From the NCBI RefSeq assembly GCF_900142805.1, contig NZ_FRCF01000003.1:62001-126000 (forward strand): 64,000 bases of DNA. The letters run 5' to 3'. Position 1 is the first letter of the stretch; every line of letters starts with the position of its first letter. The translations under genes and the position numbers were made by a program. The stretch is from Lacicoccus alkaliphilus DSM 16010. GTDB taxonomy: Bacteria > Bacillota > Bacilli > Staphylococcales > Salinicoccaceae. The notes beneath the pieces were generated by a model. That model did not search any database and was not told where the DNA came from. It worked only from the letters and a program-made list of their open reading frames with translations. This document shows positions 1-7,578 of the stretch, one piece after another.

Positions 1-151
1 GGTGGTGCTGCACACTTTCGGCGTATACTCCAAGTTTGCTTACGAATTTTATTCCGTCGAGGTATTTGTCGAATTTGTAAGTTTTCTTGAGCTTTTCCCC
101 GTCGAGTTCCCACCCGTCCAATTTTTCAGCTTGTTCTTTCACGTCGCTCAT
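1..151 (-). CDS. 4a-hydroxytetrahydrobiopterin dehydratase (pterin-4a-carbinolamine dehydratase), 5' part
   Basis: The reading frame starts at the ATG at 151 behind a GGAGGT ribosome site and runs off the left edge of the window, so only about 50 residues are seen. The visible part contains the family hallmarks: an early tryptophan (LDGWELDGEKL), the aromatic stretch TYKFDKYLDGIKFV, and a terminal VQHH that begins the catalytic histidine motif (HHP in the family). These enzymes dehydrate 4a-hydroxytetrahydropterin. In bacteria without phenylalanine hydroxylase their role is often unclear, possibly in folate or molybdopterin metabolism. The identification rests on motif recognition alone. Confidence 0.8.
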   Translation of the reverse strand, partial: MSDVKEQAEKLDGWELDGEKLKKTYKFDKYLDGIKFVSKLGVYAESVQHH

Positions 152-224
152 TGATCGGTCACCTCCATAGAATGCTTATTCCACTTTACCTTTTGTGCCG
201 GTCTCTTAAACACGCTGCCGAGAA

Positions 225-512
225 TCAGTCGAGCCTGTCGATGACCCGGTGGTAGCCGTCACTGCCGTAATCGAGGCAGCGTTTGACCCGGGAGACGGTC
301 GCGCTCGAGGCGCCGGTCCTGTCCTGGACCTTTTGGTATGTCTGCCCTTCCTTGATCATTTTGGCGACCTGGAATCTCTGTTTGAGGGCGATCAGTTCAT
401 TCGTTGTGCACAGGTCGTCGAAAAAATGATAGCAGTCATCCAGGTTTTCGAGTTTTAAAATACCTTCGAACAGGTCGTCAAGCTCCTGACCTCTAATATT
501 ATCTATTTGCAT
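225..512 (-). CDS. YerC/HisR-type TrpR-family regulator
   Basis: A 95-residue protein of the YerC/YecD branch of the TrpR superfamily. An all-helical N-terminus (LDDLFEGILKLENLDDCYHF) leads to a TrpR-like helix-turn-helix, KEGQTYQKVQDRTGASSATV followed by SRVKRCL. The start at 512 is chosen because GGAGGG lies upstream; an in-frame ATG at 539 has no ribosome site. It is divergent from the his operon. Comparative genomics of Gram-positive bacteria has linked this subfamily (called HisR) to repression of histidine genes. Inverted and direct ACTTTA/TAAAGTGTTAA elements in the divergent spacer fit such a role and possible autoregulation. Family call is firm; the regulatory target is inferred. Confidence 0.85.
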   Translation of the reverse strand: MQIDNIRGQELDDLFEGILKLENLDDCYHFFDDLCTTNELIALKQRFQVAKMIKEGQTYQKVQDRTGASSATVSRVKRCLDYGSDGYHRVIDRLD

Positions 513-550
513 AAAGACTCCCTCCATTAATAAAGTCATCTTAACAAAAT

Positions 551-573
551 ACTTTAGCGAATTAAAGTGTTAA
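551..573. promoter_or_regulatory. Candidate HisR/YerC operator 1
   Basis: ACTTTA-6 nt-TAAAGT (551-568) is a perfect inverted repeat, and TAAAGTGTTAA (563-573) recurs exactly at 650-660. It lies upstream of the his -35 box. On the other strand it falls in the probable yerC promoter region (TTGTTT, 17 nt, AAGTAT). The binding protein is inferred from gene context. Confidence 0.55.
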
Positions 574-592
574 ACAATCTTTCCTGGAACCC

Positions 593-621
593 TTGCATCT
601 TTCCGGTATATTTGTTATTAT
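593..621 (+). promoter_or_regulatory. Probable sigma-A promoter of the histidine operon
   Basis: TTGCAT (593-598), a 17-nt spacer and TATTAT (616-621) form a good vegetative promoter about 50 bp upstream of hisZ. It is flanked by two copies of TAAAGTGTTAA. Confidence 0.6.
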
Positions 622-641
622 CAGATTTATTAGTTATTCTT

Positions 642-660
642 CACTACGCTAAAGTGTTAA
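642..660. promoter_or_regulatory. Candidate HisR/YerC operator 2
   Basis: CACTACGCTAAAGTG followed by TTAA. The 11-mer TAAAGTGTTAA (650-660) matches the upstream site exactly. Placed between the predicted transcription start and the hisZ ribosome site, it would suit repression. Confidence 0.5.
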
Positions 661-672
661 AGGAGATTGGAT

Positions 673-1476
673 ATGGAGAACACATTGATCATCAACCGCT
701 TGAAGCTCGCGCAGGATTATACAGAGCTGCTTGACCGTGAAGGTTATCACCTGGTCGATATGAACATGGTGGAGCCTTTTTATATTGAAGATAAAGAACA
801 TCACCCGTCGACGATCATTTTTGAAAGAAATGAGCAGCTGATGTCGATCCGCAGCGACTGGACACGTTCTCTCTTGAATTACAATGAGAATTTCTATCTC
901 AGCCAGCGTTTTTTCGGCTACTTCGGTCCGGTGGTCCGGGGTTATGAAACATTTTACCAGGCGGGTGTCGAGCTGTACGGCCCGGGTGAAGATGAAGTCT
1001 TAAAAAGCATTGATATGCATCTGTCGTTCTTCAAAACCAAGACTGCTGATACTTACAGTGCAGTCGTGGTGAACAATGACAAGCTGATTGATTTATATAT
1101 GGAAAAGTATGGGCTGGATGCATCCATAAAGGAGCTCATATACGAGAAGAACATATCCGAGATCAGGAAGGTCCTGGGCGGGGACCACCCGCTCACGGTG
1201 CTGATGACGGCCAAAGTGAGCGATCAGATCGATATCATCAACGATGAATTCCAGGAAAGCGAAGCACTCGATTTCATCAATCATTTGAGGAGTCACCTCG
1301 CAGATTATAATATGAAATTCATCCTCGACCTCTCGTTCCGATCGCCCCAGTCATACTACAACGGCTTTTATTTTCAGGTGTTCCTGAACCACGATTACCC
1401 GTTGCTGAGCGGCGGCGAATACAACAGCAGTGCATTCGGCATCGCTGTGAATCTTTCGAATGGAGGTTTGTTATGA
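673..1476 (+). CDS. hisZ: ATP phosphoribosyltransferase regulatory subunit HisZ
   Basis: HisZ is a catalytically inactive histidyl-tRNA-synthetase-like subunit that activates the short form of HisG and carries histidine feedback control. The protein (267 aa) has class II synthetase-like segments such as IRSDWTRSLLNYNENFYLSQRFFGYFGP with the aromatic/Arg pattern of motif 2. It is shorter than the roughly 390-aa proteobacterial or Bacillus HisZ, as in staphylococci. The ATG at 673 is preferred because AAAGGAG at 658-664 gives good spacing, whereas the TTG at 667 would sit on the ribosome site. It is the first gene of the his operon and overlaps hisG by 4 bp. Confidence 0.88.
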   Translation: MENTLIINRLKLAQDYTELLDREGYHLVDMNMVEPFYIEDKEHHPSTIIFERNEQLMSIRSDWTRSLLNYNENFYLSQRFFGYFGPVVRGYETFYQAGVELYGPGEDEVLKSIDMHLSFFKTKTADTYSAVVVNNDKLIDLYMEKYGLDASIKELIYEKNISEIRKVLGGDHPLTVLMTAKVSDQIDIINDEFQESEALDFINHLRSHLADYNMKFILDLSFRSPQSYYNGFYFQVFLNHDYPLLSGGEYNSSAFGIAVNLSNGGLL

Positions 1477-2075
1477 TTACTGTAGCGTTGACAAAAGGCA
1501 GATTATATAAGGATTTCACAGCTTATCTGGAAGATAATGATTTGAATCAGTACATCGACCCTTTGTCGGAAGATACCCGTTCGCTTTATACGGTCGTCGA
1601 TAATGTGAAATTCATCTTTGCGAAAGGTCCCGACGTGCCGACTTACGTTGAAAGCGGTGTGGCTGATATCGGGATCGTGGGATCTGATATCATAGAAGAG
1701 GACACATTCAACATACTGAACGTCTCACAGCTCCCTTTCGGCGACTGTCACTTTTCAGTGGCCGGCCTGCCCGATCAGACGGAGTTCAGGACCATCGCCA
1801 CGAAGTATACGAATGTCGCTTCGAAATACTTCCGGGATAAGAAGACGGATGTCTCACTTGTGCATTTGAACGGTTCCGTCGAGCTCGCCCCGCTGCTTGG
1901 GCTGACCGACGGCATCGTCGATATCGTCCAGACGGGCAACACATTGAAGGATAACGGCCTGATCGAGTATGAGAAGATACTTGACATCCATGCCCGTCTC
2001 ATAGCGAATAAAAGGACCTTCTATACGAAGGAAGATGAAATCTATAAATTTCTGACAGAAATCGGGGTGTTCTGA
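1473..2075 (+). CDS. hisG: ATP phosphoribosyltransferase, short form HisG
   Basis: HisG catalyses the first step of histidine synthesis, ATP plus PRPP to phosphoribosyl-ATP. At 200 aa it is the short form that lacks the C-terminal regulatory domain and needs HisZ, encoded just upstream. Visible motifs are the N-terminal ALTKGRLYKD, the periplasmic-binding-protein-like segment GIVGSDIIEED, and the PRPP-binding region LNGSVELAPLLGLTDG with VQTGNTLKDNGL. Its ATG overlaps the hisZ stop (ATGA), and its stop overlaps the hisD start by one base (TGATG), which indicates translational coupling. Confidence 0.95.
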   Translation: MITVALTKGRLYKDFTAYLEDNDLNQYIDPLSEDTRSLYTVVDNVKFIFAKGPDVPTYVESGVADIGIVGSDIIEEDTFNILNVSQLPFGDCHFSVAGLPDQTEFRTIATKYTNVASKYFRDKKTDVSLVHLNGSVELAPLLGLTDGIVDIVQTGNTLKDNGLIEYEKILDIHARLIANKRTFYTKEDEIYKFLTEIGVF

Positions 2076-3310
2076 TGGATGCTTTGGAATTCAAAGAAGT
2101 GTTCGAGGAAAAGTACGTTCAGAACCAGAGCTTTGAAGGCATGAACGACGTGATCAAAATCATTGAAGATGTTAAGCGGAATAAAGATGCGGCACTGAAA
2201 GAATACACGGCGAAGTTCGATGGTGTGACCCCGGCGGATTTCAAAGTCCCTCAGGAAAACCTCAGGAAAAGTTTCGAGTCGCTGCCGGATGAAGAGAAAA
2301 AGGCACTCCGGACGATCAAAAAGCGGATTGAAGACTATCAGGAAACGATAAAATATTCCGATCAGGATGACGGGGAATTCAAATACGTCTACCATCCGAT
2401 TGAGAAAGTCGGCGTCTATGTGCCCGGCGGCCGCGCGCTCTATCCATCGAGCGTGCTGATGACGGTCGTGCCCGCCCTTTCAGCAGGCGTTAAGGAAATC
2501 CATGTGGTGACCCCGACGTTCGAAGAAAACAATATCACTTTTGCGGCATTATATTTGTGCGGTATTGAAAATGTCTACACGGTCGGCGGCGCCCAAGCGG
2601 TGGCCGCCCTCGCCTACGGTACTGAAACGATACCCAAAGTCGATAAGATCGTCGGGCCCGGCAATTATTACGTGGCCCTTGCAAAGAGGCTGCTGTTCGG
2701 CCAGACCGGCATCGATATGATTGCGGGGCCGAGTGAGATCCTTTTGTATGTGGATGAAACGGTGGACTTGGACTCGATCGTCTATGACATCTTTGCACAG
2801 GCGGAGCATGATGCGAATGCGCGTACATTCCTGCTCAGTGAGGACGCAGGGATCATCGGCCGCATCGAGGACAGACTTCAGGAAATGCTGGACGATCAAC
2901 CGAGGGTGGAAATCATGAAGGAATCCATTGAAAATAATCATTATGCGGTGGTTGATTACAGGGAATCACTGCTCGATCTTATAAATTACATCGCACCGGA
3001 ACATGTTTCCGTGCAGCACCGGGATTCTGATATGATCATCAGGAACATCAAATATGCAGGCGCGGTTTTTGAAGGCCATCATTCGCCTGAAGCGATCGGT
3101 GATTATGCAGCGGGGCCATCCCACGTGCTGCCGACGGACCGCACCGGACGCTTCAGCCACGGCCTCAACGTCAACGATTTCCTCACAAGCCACGCAGTGA
3201 TTTCCCTTGAAAAGGCAACGTTTGACGAAATCGCAAAACCGGCAATGACGGTGGCGAAACGGGAAGCACTGGATGCACATTATCAGTCATTGAAAATAAG
3301 AACGGAGTGA
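2075..3310 (+). CDS. hisD: Histidinol dehydrogenase
   Basis: HisD catalyses the two-step NAD+-dependent oxidation of L-histidinol to L-histidine, the last steps of the pathway. The 411-aa protein carries the Zn ligands Q242 and H245 (in AQAEHDANAR), D343 (IGDYAAGPSH) and H402 (DAHYQ), and the catalytic pair E309-H310 in APEHVSV. All keep exactly the spacing of E. coli HisD Q259, H262, D360, H419 and E326/H327. The NAD region KIVGPGNYYV and GPSEILL are intact. The gene overlaps hisG by one base. Confidence 0.96.
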   Translation: MDALEFKEVFEEKYVQNQSFEGMNDVIKIIEDVKRNKDAALKEYTAKFDGVTPADFKVPQENLRKSFESLPDEEKKALRTIKKRIEDYQETIKYSDQDDGEFKYVYHPIEKVGVYVPGGRALYPSSVLMTVVPALSAGVKEIHVVTPTFEENNITFAALYLCGIENVYTVGGAQAVAALAYGTETIPKVDKIVGPGNYYVALAKRLLFGQTGIDMIAGPSEILLYVDETVDLDSIVYDIFAQAEHDANARTFLLSEDAGIIGRIEDRLQEMLDDQPRVEIMKESIENNHYAVVDYRESLLDLINYIAPEHVSVQHRDSDMIIRNIKYAGAVFEGHHSPEAIGDYAAGPSHVLPTDRTGRFSHGLNVNDFLTSHAVISLEKATFDEIAKPAMTVAKREALDAHYQSLKIRTE

Positions 3311-3314
3311 TTTC

Positions 3315-4301
3315 ATGATCATCATGGACAGGAATACGAGTCCAATATCACCATTGTCGGAAGAAGCGATGGTGGATGTATTATCCAAAACGAAGATTAA
3401 TGAGTATCCAGGTGCGGAAATCGACCACTTCAAACAGTTATATGCAGATCATTACAACATCAGTCCGGATTACATCGAAGTGGCGAACGGGTCGGATGAG
3501 TGGATCCAAAAGACGATCATGACACTGGGGCAAAACGGGGTCATGACCGTTGCACCGGATTTCGTGATGTATAAGGAATACGCGGATCAGATCGATGTGA
3601 AATTCAACACGGTGCCATGCAACACCGATTACCGGTTCGATTTCGACGAAGTCCTGAAGAGGATAGATGAGGAGAGGCCCTCGTTATTCCTCATATCCAT
3701 GCCGCATAACCCCACCGGCCAGCTGTTCGATTATGAAGAGCTGGAGAAGCTGGCCGGGGCGATGAAAAGTATCGGCGGTCATCTCGTCATCGATGAGGCA
3801 TATGCCGAATTCGGGCCGGAATTCGATAAGCCGGCCGGGGAGCATGTGCTCATCATCCGTACTTTGAGTAAAATGTATGGTGTGGCTGGCCTCCGGGTCG
3901 GAGTGGTGATTGCTGAAGGTGAAACTTTTGAAAAAGTGACCCGCATCAACCACCCCTACCCCGTCAATTCCCTGTCATTGAACATGGCTTCCAAAATCTT
4001 CGAAGAGAAGGAAGCACTGGCAGAGTTCGTCGCTTACCAGAAGCGGTCGAAAGAAATGCTGGAAACGGCATTCAAAGCGGTCAGTGAAAAAGTCAATGTC
4101 ATGGAATCCTATACGAACTTCGTATTCACATACGGCAAAGAGGCAGTGTCGCTCGGTACATACCTCATGGGGAATGGGTTCAGATGCAGAATGTACAATG
4201 ATGACTCCTTGAAGGACGTCGTCAGATATTCGATCATCAGGCACGAAGACTATGATGGTTTGAATAAACTCATTAAAGAATGGAGCAATCAGCATGTATG
4301 A
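3315..4301 (+). CDS. hisC: Histidinol-phosphate aminotransferase
   Basis: A PLP-dependent fold type I aminotransferase that converts imidazole acetol phosphate and glutamate to histidinol phosphate. The 328-aa sequence has the N-terminal substrate segment MDRNTSPISP, NPTG around residue 132, the cofactor aspartate in LVIDEAYAEF, and the PLP Schiff-base lysine at about K186 in RTLSKMYGVAGLRVG. The start at 3315 has GGAG seven bases upstream. It is slightly shorter than most HisC proteins (about 350 aa), as in other staphylococcal relatives, and overlaps hisB by 8 bp. Confidence 0.93.
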   Translation: MIIMDRNTSPISPLSEEAMVDVLSKTKINEYPGAEIDHFKQLYADHYNISPDYIEVANGSDEWIQKTIMTLGQNGVMTVAPDFVMYKEYADQIDVKFNTVPCNTDYRFDFDEVLKRIDEERPSLFLISMPHNPTGQLFDYEELEKLAGAMKSIGGHLVIDEAYAEFGPEFDKPAGEHVLIIRTLSKMYGVAGLRVGVVIAEGETFEKVTRINHPYPVNSLSLNMASKIFEEKEALAEFVAYQKRSKEMLETAFKAVSEKVNVMESYTNFVFTYGKEAVSLGTYLMGNGFRCRMYNDDSLKDVVRYSIIRHEDYDGLNKLIKEWSNQHV

Positions 4302-4872
4302 AAAAGAAAGATCCACTAAAGAAACGAAGATAAAAGTCGTATTGGATGATGAAAAATCATTCAAGGCATCCAGCATCTCCACTAAAGTCGGTTTTTTCGA
4401 CCATATGCTGACACTGCTCTCCTTCCACTCCGAACTGTATCTGCATATTGAGGCGGATGGTGATATCGAAGTGGATGATCATCACACAGTGGAGGACGTC
4501 GGCATCATCCTCGGTCAGCTGCTCAGGGAACTGTATGTGGACAAAGCTTCATATCAAAGGTACGGCACGACATACATCCCGATGGATGAGTCCCTGGCAC
4601 GCGTCGTCCTTGATCTGTCCGGACGGCCGCACCTCAATTTCCAGGCGGAGTTTTCACGGGAAACAGTCGGTGCCTTCGATACGGAGCTCGTAATGGAATT
4701 CTTCAATGCCGTCAGCATGAACAGCCGTATGACACTCCATGTGGACCTGCTCAAAGGCGGCAACACCCATCATGAAATCGAGGCCATTTTCAAAGCCTTT
4801 GCCCGGAGTCTGAAAGCGGCGCTGCAGGAAAGCGAATCAGGCGTGCCGTCTTCCAAAGGGGTCATTGAATGA
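4294..4872 (+). CDS. hisB: Imidazoleglycerol-phosphate dehydratase
   Basis: A monofunctional 192-aa HisB (no N-terminal histidinol phosphatase domain) that dehydrates imidazole glycerol phosphate at a di-manganese site. The metal-binding motifs are visible: FFDHMLTLLSFHS near the N-terminus, the duplicated-type DDHHTVEDVGI, and a C-terminal HHEIEAIFKAFARSLKAAL. The histidinol-phosphate phosphatase step is not encoded in this operon and must be supplied from elsewhere, for example a PHP-type HisK. The gene overlaps hisC and hisH. Confidence 0.95.
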   Translation: MYEKERSTKETKIKVVLDDEKSFKASSISTKVGFFDHMLTLLSFHSELYLHIEADGDIEVDDHHTVEDVGIILGQLLRELYVDKASYQRYGTTYIPMDESLARVVLDLSGRPHLNFQAEFSRETVGAFDTELVMEFFNAVSMNSRMTLHVDLLKGGNTHHEIEAIFKAFARSLKAALQESESGVPSSKGVIE

Positions 4873-5444
4873 TAGGTATCGTCGATTATTCCCTGGGAAA
4901 TATACAGAATATCAAAAATGCACTGGAAAAACTCGGTGAAGAATATATTTTATCCGGTAATAAAAAAGACTTGATGGCATGTGACACAGTCATCCTGCCC
5001 GGTGTCGGCCACTTCGGGGAAGCGATGAAGACGATCGAGGCACTGGGGATCAAGCAGGACCTGATTGAACTTGCTGAAACGAAAAGGATGGTCGGCATCT
5101 GCCTCGGCATGCAGCTGTTGTTCGAACACAGTACGGAGGGTGACGCAGACGGGCTTGGGCTCATCAGGGGCGCCGTGGAGCGGATCGATACGGGCTATCC
5201 CGTACCGCATCTCGGATGGAACACTTTGGAAAGTGAATATGAATCACTCGATCAAAAGGATGTTTATTTCATCCACAGCTTCATGGTGACCGGGTCGCCG
5301 AGCATCATCGCAACAGCGGAATACGGCTCGGATATACCGGCCGTGGCACAGTACGGAAACGTGACAGGCATCCAGTTCCATCCCGAGAAGTCGGGGGCGG
5401 CGGGCCTTGAAATATTAGAAACGGCAATCAAAGGAGGATTTTGA
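4869..5444 (+). CDS. hisH: Imidazole glycerol phosphate synthase, glutaminase subunit HisH
   Basis: A class I glutamine amidotransferase that delivers ammonia to HisF. The catalytic triad is clear: nucleophile C78 in GICLGMQLL, and H171/E173 in QFHPEKSG. The oxyanion segment LPGVGHFGEAM is present. The 191-aa length is typical. It partners HisF, encoded two genes downstream, and overlaps hisB and hisA by 4 bp each. Confidence 0.95.
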   Translation: MIGIVDYSLGNIQNIKNALEKLGEEYILSGNKKDLMACDTVILPGVGHFGEAMKTIEALGIKQDLIELAETKRMVGICLGMQLLFEHSTEGDADGLGLIRGAVERIDTGYPVPHLGWNTLESEYESLDQKDVYFIHSFMVTGSPSIIATAEYGSDIPAVAQYGNVTGIQFHPEKSGAAGLEILETAIKGGF

Positions 5445-6145
5445 TGAATATCATTCCGGCAGTGGATATTATAGATGGTCAGAATGTACGTCTCACGCAG
5501 GGCGACTACGACCAGAAGACGGCGATGAAACGGACGCCGGAAGAAGCGGTGCAGTTTTATTCGACATTTGAACAGGTGGGAAGGATCCATATCGTGGATT
5601 TGATGGGGGCTCTCAAACAGAACGCACTTGAGACGACCATCATTTCCAAGCTGAAAACCCTGACCGACCGTCCGCTGCAGATCGGCGGCGGTCTGAGGAG
5701 CATCGAGACGATAGAGGTATATGACGGCATCGGCATCGATTATTTCATCCTGGGCACACGGGCGATCATGGACATCGACTGGCTCAATGAAGTCACGGCA
5801 CGTTACCCGAACAGAGTCTTCGTCGGTGTGGACGCACGGGAAAATGACATCTATGTCAACGGCTGGACCGAGAACAGCAACATCACGATCGACGACTACC
5901 TTGAACAGGTGGAAGGCCTGGACCTTGCTGGCATCATCTACACGGATATCAACAAGGACGGCATGAACCAGGGACCGAACTTTGAGAACACGAAACGCAT
6001 CAATGACTTGACTCGGCACACCGTCATTGCGAGCGGCGGCGTGCGCAATAAAGAGGATCTTGAAAAGCTTGAATCCATGGGGATTGAAAATGCGATCGTC
6101 GGCAAAGCAAGCCATAGTGATGAATTCTGGGAGGGGATCAGATGA
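5441..6145 (+). CDS. hisA: ProFAR isomerase (HisA)
   Basis: A (beta-alpha)8-barrel isomerase that converts ProFAR to PRFAR by an Amadori rearrangement. Catalytic acids are visible: D8 in IPAVDIIDGQ and D130 in VGVDARENDIYV. Phosphate-binding loops appear as LQIGGGLRS and IASGGVRN, and TDINKDG is the usual strand-6 motif. At 234 aa it is normal in length. It is homologous to HisF immediately downstream, which it overlaps by 4 bp. Confidence 0.94.
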   Translation: MMNIIPAVDIIDGQNVRLTQGDYDQKTAMKRTPEEAVQFYSTFEQVGRIHIVDLMGALKQNALETTIISKLKTLTDRPLQIGGGLRSIETIEVYDGIGIDYFILGTRAIMDIDWLNEVTARYPNRVFVGVDARENDIYVNGWTENSNITIDDYLEQVEGLDLAGIIYTDINKDGMNQGPNFENTKRINDLTRHTVIASGGVRNKEDLEKLESMGIENAIVGKASHSDEFWEGIR

Positions 6146-6906
6146 TAAAGAAGAGAATCATCCCCTGCCTCGATGTCAAAGACGGCCGCGTCGTCAAAGG
6201 CGTGAACTTCGTCGGTTTGAGGGATGTCGGCAATCCCGTCGAACTTGCCAAACGCTATAACGCTGAAAATGCGGATGAGCTCGTCTTCCTGGATATTTCG
6301 AAAACACAGGAGGGGCACGACCTGATGCTGGATGTCATCCGTGAAACGGCAAAGGAACTGTTCATACCGCTCACGATCGGCGGGGGCATCAAAAGCGTCG
6401 GTGACATCAGGCAGCTCCTTAATGCAGGGGCGGACAAAGTCAGCATCAATTCGGCAGCCATCAAAGCGCCCGGCTTGATCAGGGAGGCGTCGGACATTTT
6501 CGGCAGCCAGTGCATTTGTGTGGCAATCGATGTGAAGTACGACGATGCGCGGGAAGATTACTATGTCCATACACACGGTGGCAGTAAAGCCACAGACATA
6601 AAAGCATTCGAATGGGTGGAGCAGGCAGCGGACCTCGGTGCCGGTGAGCTGTTGATCACGAGCATGGATCACGACGGTGTGAAGGAAGGGTTCGACATCA
6701 AATTCCTTAAGAAAGCGGTCGGACTCGTCGACATCCCGATCATCGCAAGCGGCGGTGCCGGAAATATCGGCCATTTTGTCGAGCTGTTCAAAGAAACCGG
6801 CATTTCTGCAGGCCTTGCAGCATCGATCTTCCACAACCAGGAAGTCGGCATCAACGACCTCAAAGAGACACTGAAAGAGGAGGAGATCGAGGTGAGGCTG
6901 TCATGA
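6142..6906 (+). CDS. hisF: Imidazole glycerol phosphate synthase, cyclase subunit HisF
   Basis: The (beta-alpha)8-barrel cyclase that joins ammonia from HisH with PRFAR to give imidazole glycerol phosphate and AICAR. The catalytic aspartates are D11 (IPCLDVKDGRVVKG) and D130 (CVAIDVKYDD). LTIGGGIKS and IIASGGAGN are the phosphate-binding loops. The 254-aa length is standard. It sits within the tightly overlapping his operon. Confidence 0.95.
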   Translation: MIKKRIIPCLDVKDGRVVKGVNFVGLRDVGNPVELAKRYNAENADELVFLDISKTQEGHDLMLDVIRETAKELFIPLTIGGGIKSVGDIRQLLNAGADKVSINSAAIKAPGLIREASDIFGSQCICVAIDVKYDDAREDYYVHTHGGSKATDIKAFEWVEQAADLGAGELLITSMDHDGVKEGFDIKFLKKAVGLVDIPIIASGGAGNIGHFVELFKETGISAGLAASIFHNQEVGINDLKETLKEEEIEVRLS

Positions 6907-7526
6907 CACCGGATTTCGACAAAGGAAACGGACTGCTTTCCATCATACTTCAGGACCGGCGCACCGGCCAGGTGCTGATGAACGGCTTCATGAACGAAGA
7001 AGCTTACGAAAAGACAGTTGAAGAAAAGGTCGTATGGTTCTATTCAAGAAGCAAAGGCCGCTTATGGAAAAAGGGAGAAACCAGTGGACATATCCAGGCG
7101 GTGAAGGGTATGGCGCTCGACTGCGACAATGATGCACTGCTCATCCAGGTCGAGCCCCACGGGCCGACATGCCACCTGGGCACGCAGAGTTGCTTCGGCG
7201 ATGACCATTTCAGCGTGCAGAGCCTTGAAAAAATCGTCGAAAGAAAAATCGCACATCCGGAAGAAGGATCATACACCAAATACCTGACTGATGAAGGACT
7301 GGATAAGATCCTGAAGAAATGCGGGGAAGAAATGACTGAAATCGTCATCGCCGCGAAGAATGATGATAAAAAGGAAATCATCGATGAAACGAGCGACCTG
7401 ATGTATCACCTGCTCGTCATGCTGCAGCATCAGGGCGTCTCCTTGAAAGAGGTTGAAGATAATCTGAAAGAACGGCATGGAGAGAACCTGACTTACAAAG
7501 TGCGGGAAGATATAGATGAATGGTAA
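6903..7526 (+). CDS. hisIE: Bifunctional phosphoribosyl-AMP cyclohydrolase / phosphoribosyl-ATP pyrophosphatase HisIE
   Basis: A two-domain 207-aa protein for steps two and three of histidine synthesis. The N-terminal HisI domain (about 1-110) shows YSRSKGRLWKKGETSGH, the metal site DCDNDALL, and the zinc cysteines in GPTCHLGTQSCF. The C-terminal HisE domain (about 115-207) shows the helical metal-binding pattern EEMTEIVIAAKNDDKKEI followed by DETSDLMYHLLVML. It is the last gene of the operon and is followed by a strong hairpin. Confidence 0.95.
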   Translation: MTPDFDKGNGLLSIILQDRRTGQVLMNGFMNEEAYEKTVEEKVVWFYSRSKGRLWKKGETSGHIQAVKGMALDCDNDALLIQVEPHGPTCHLGTQSCFGDDHFSVQSLEKIVERKIAHPEEGSYTKYLTDEGLDKILKKCGEEMTEIVIAAKNDDKKEIIDETSDLMYHLLVMLQHQGVSLKEVEDNLKERHGENLTYKVREDIDEW

Positions 7527-7530
7527 ATGA

Positions 7531-7564
7531 AAAAGCATCCGGGCAACTTGCCCGGATGCTTTTT
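7531..7564. terminator. Bidirectional terminator between hisIE and the alanine symporter
   Basis: AAAAGCATCCGGGC-aactt-GCCCGGATGCTTTT is a perfect 14-bp stem with A- and T-runs on both sides. It serves the two convergent transcripts. Confidence 0.92.
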
Positions 7565-7578
7565 GATGCAAAATATCT

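Noticed and set aside
667-672. TTG at 667 as start of hisZ
   Set aside because: It lies two bases from the AAAGGAG ribosome site; the ATG at 673 has proper spacing.
5264-6834. Long minus-strand frames opposite hisA and hisF (283 and 298 codons)
   Set aside because: They are antisense shadows of well-supported his genes, with no ribosome sites and no recognisable domains.
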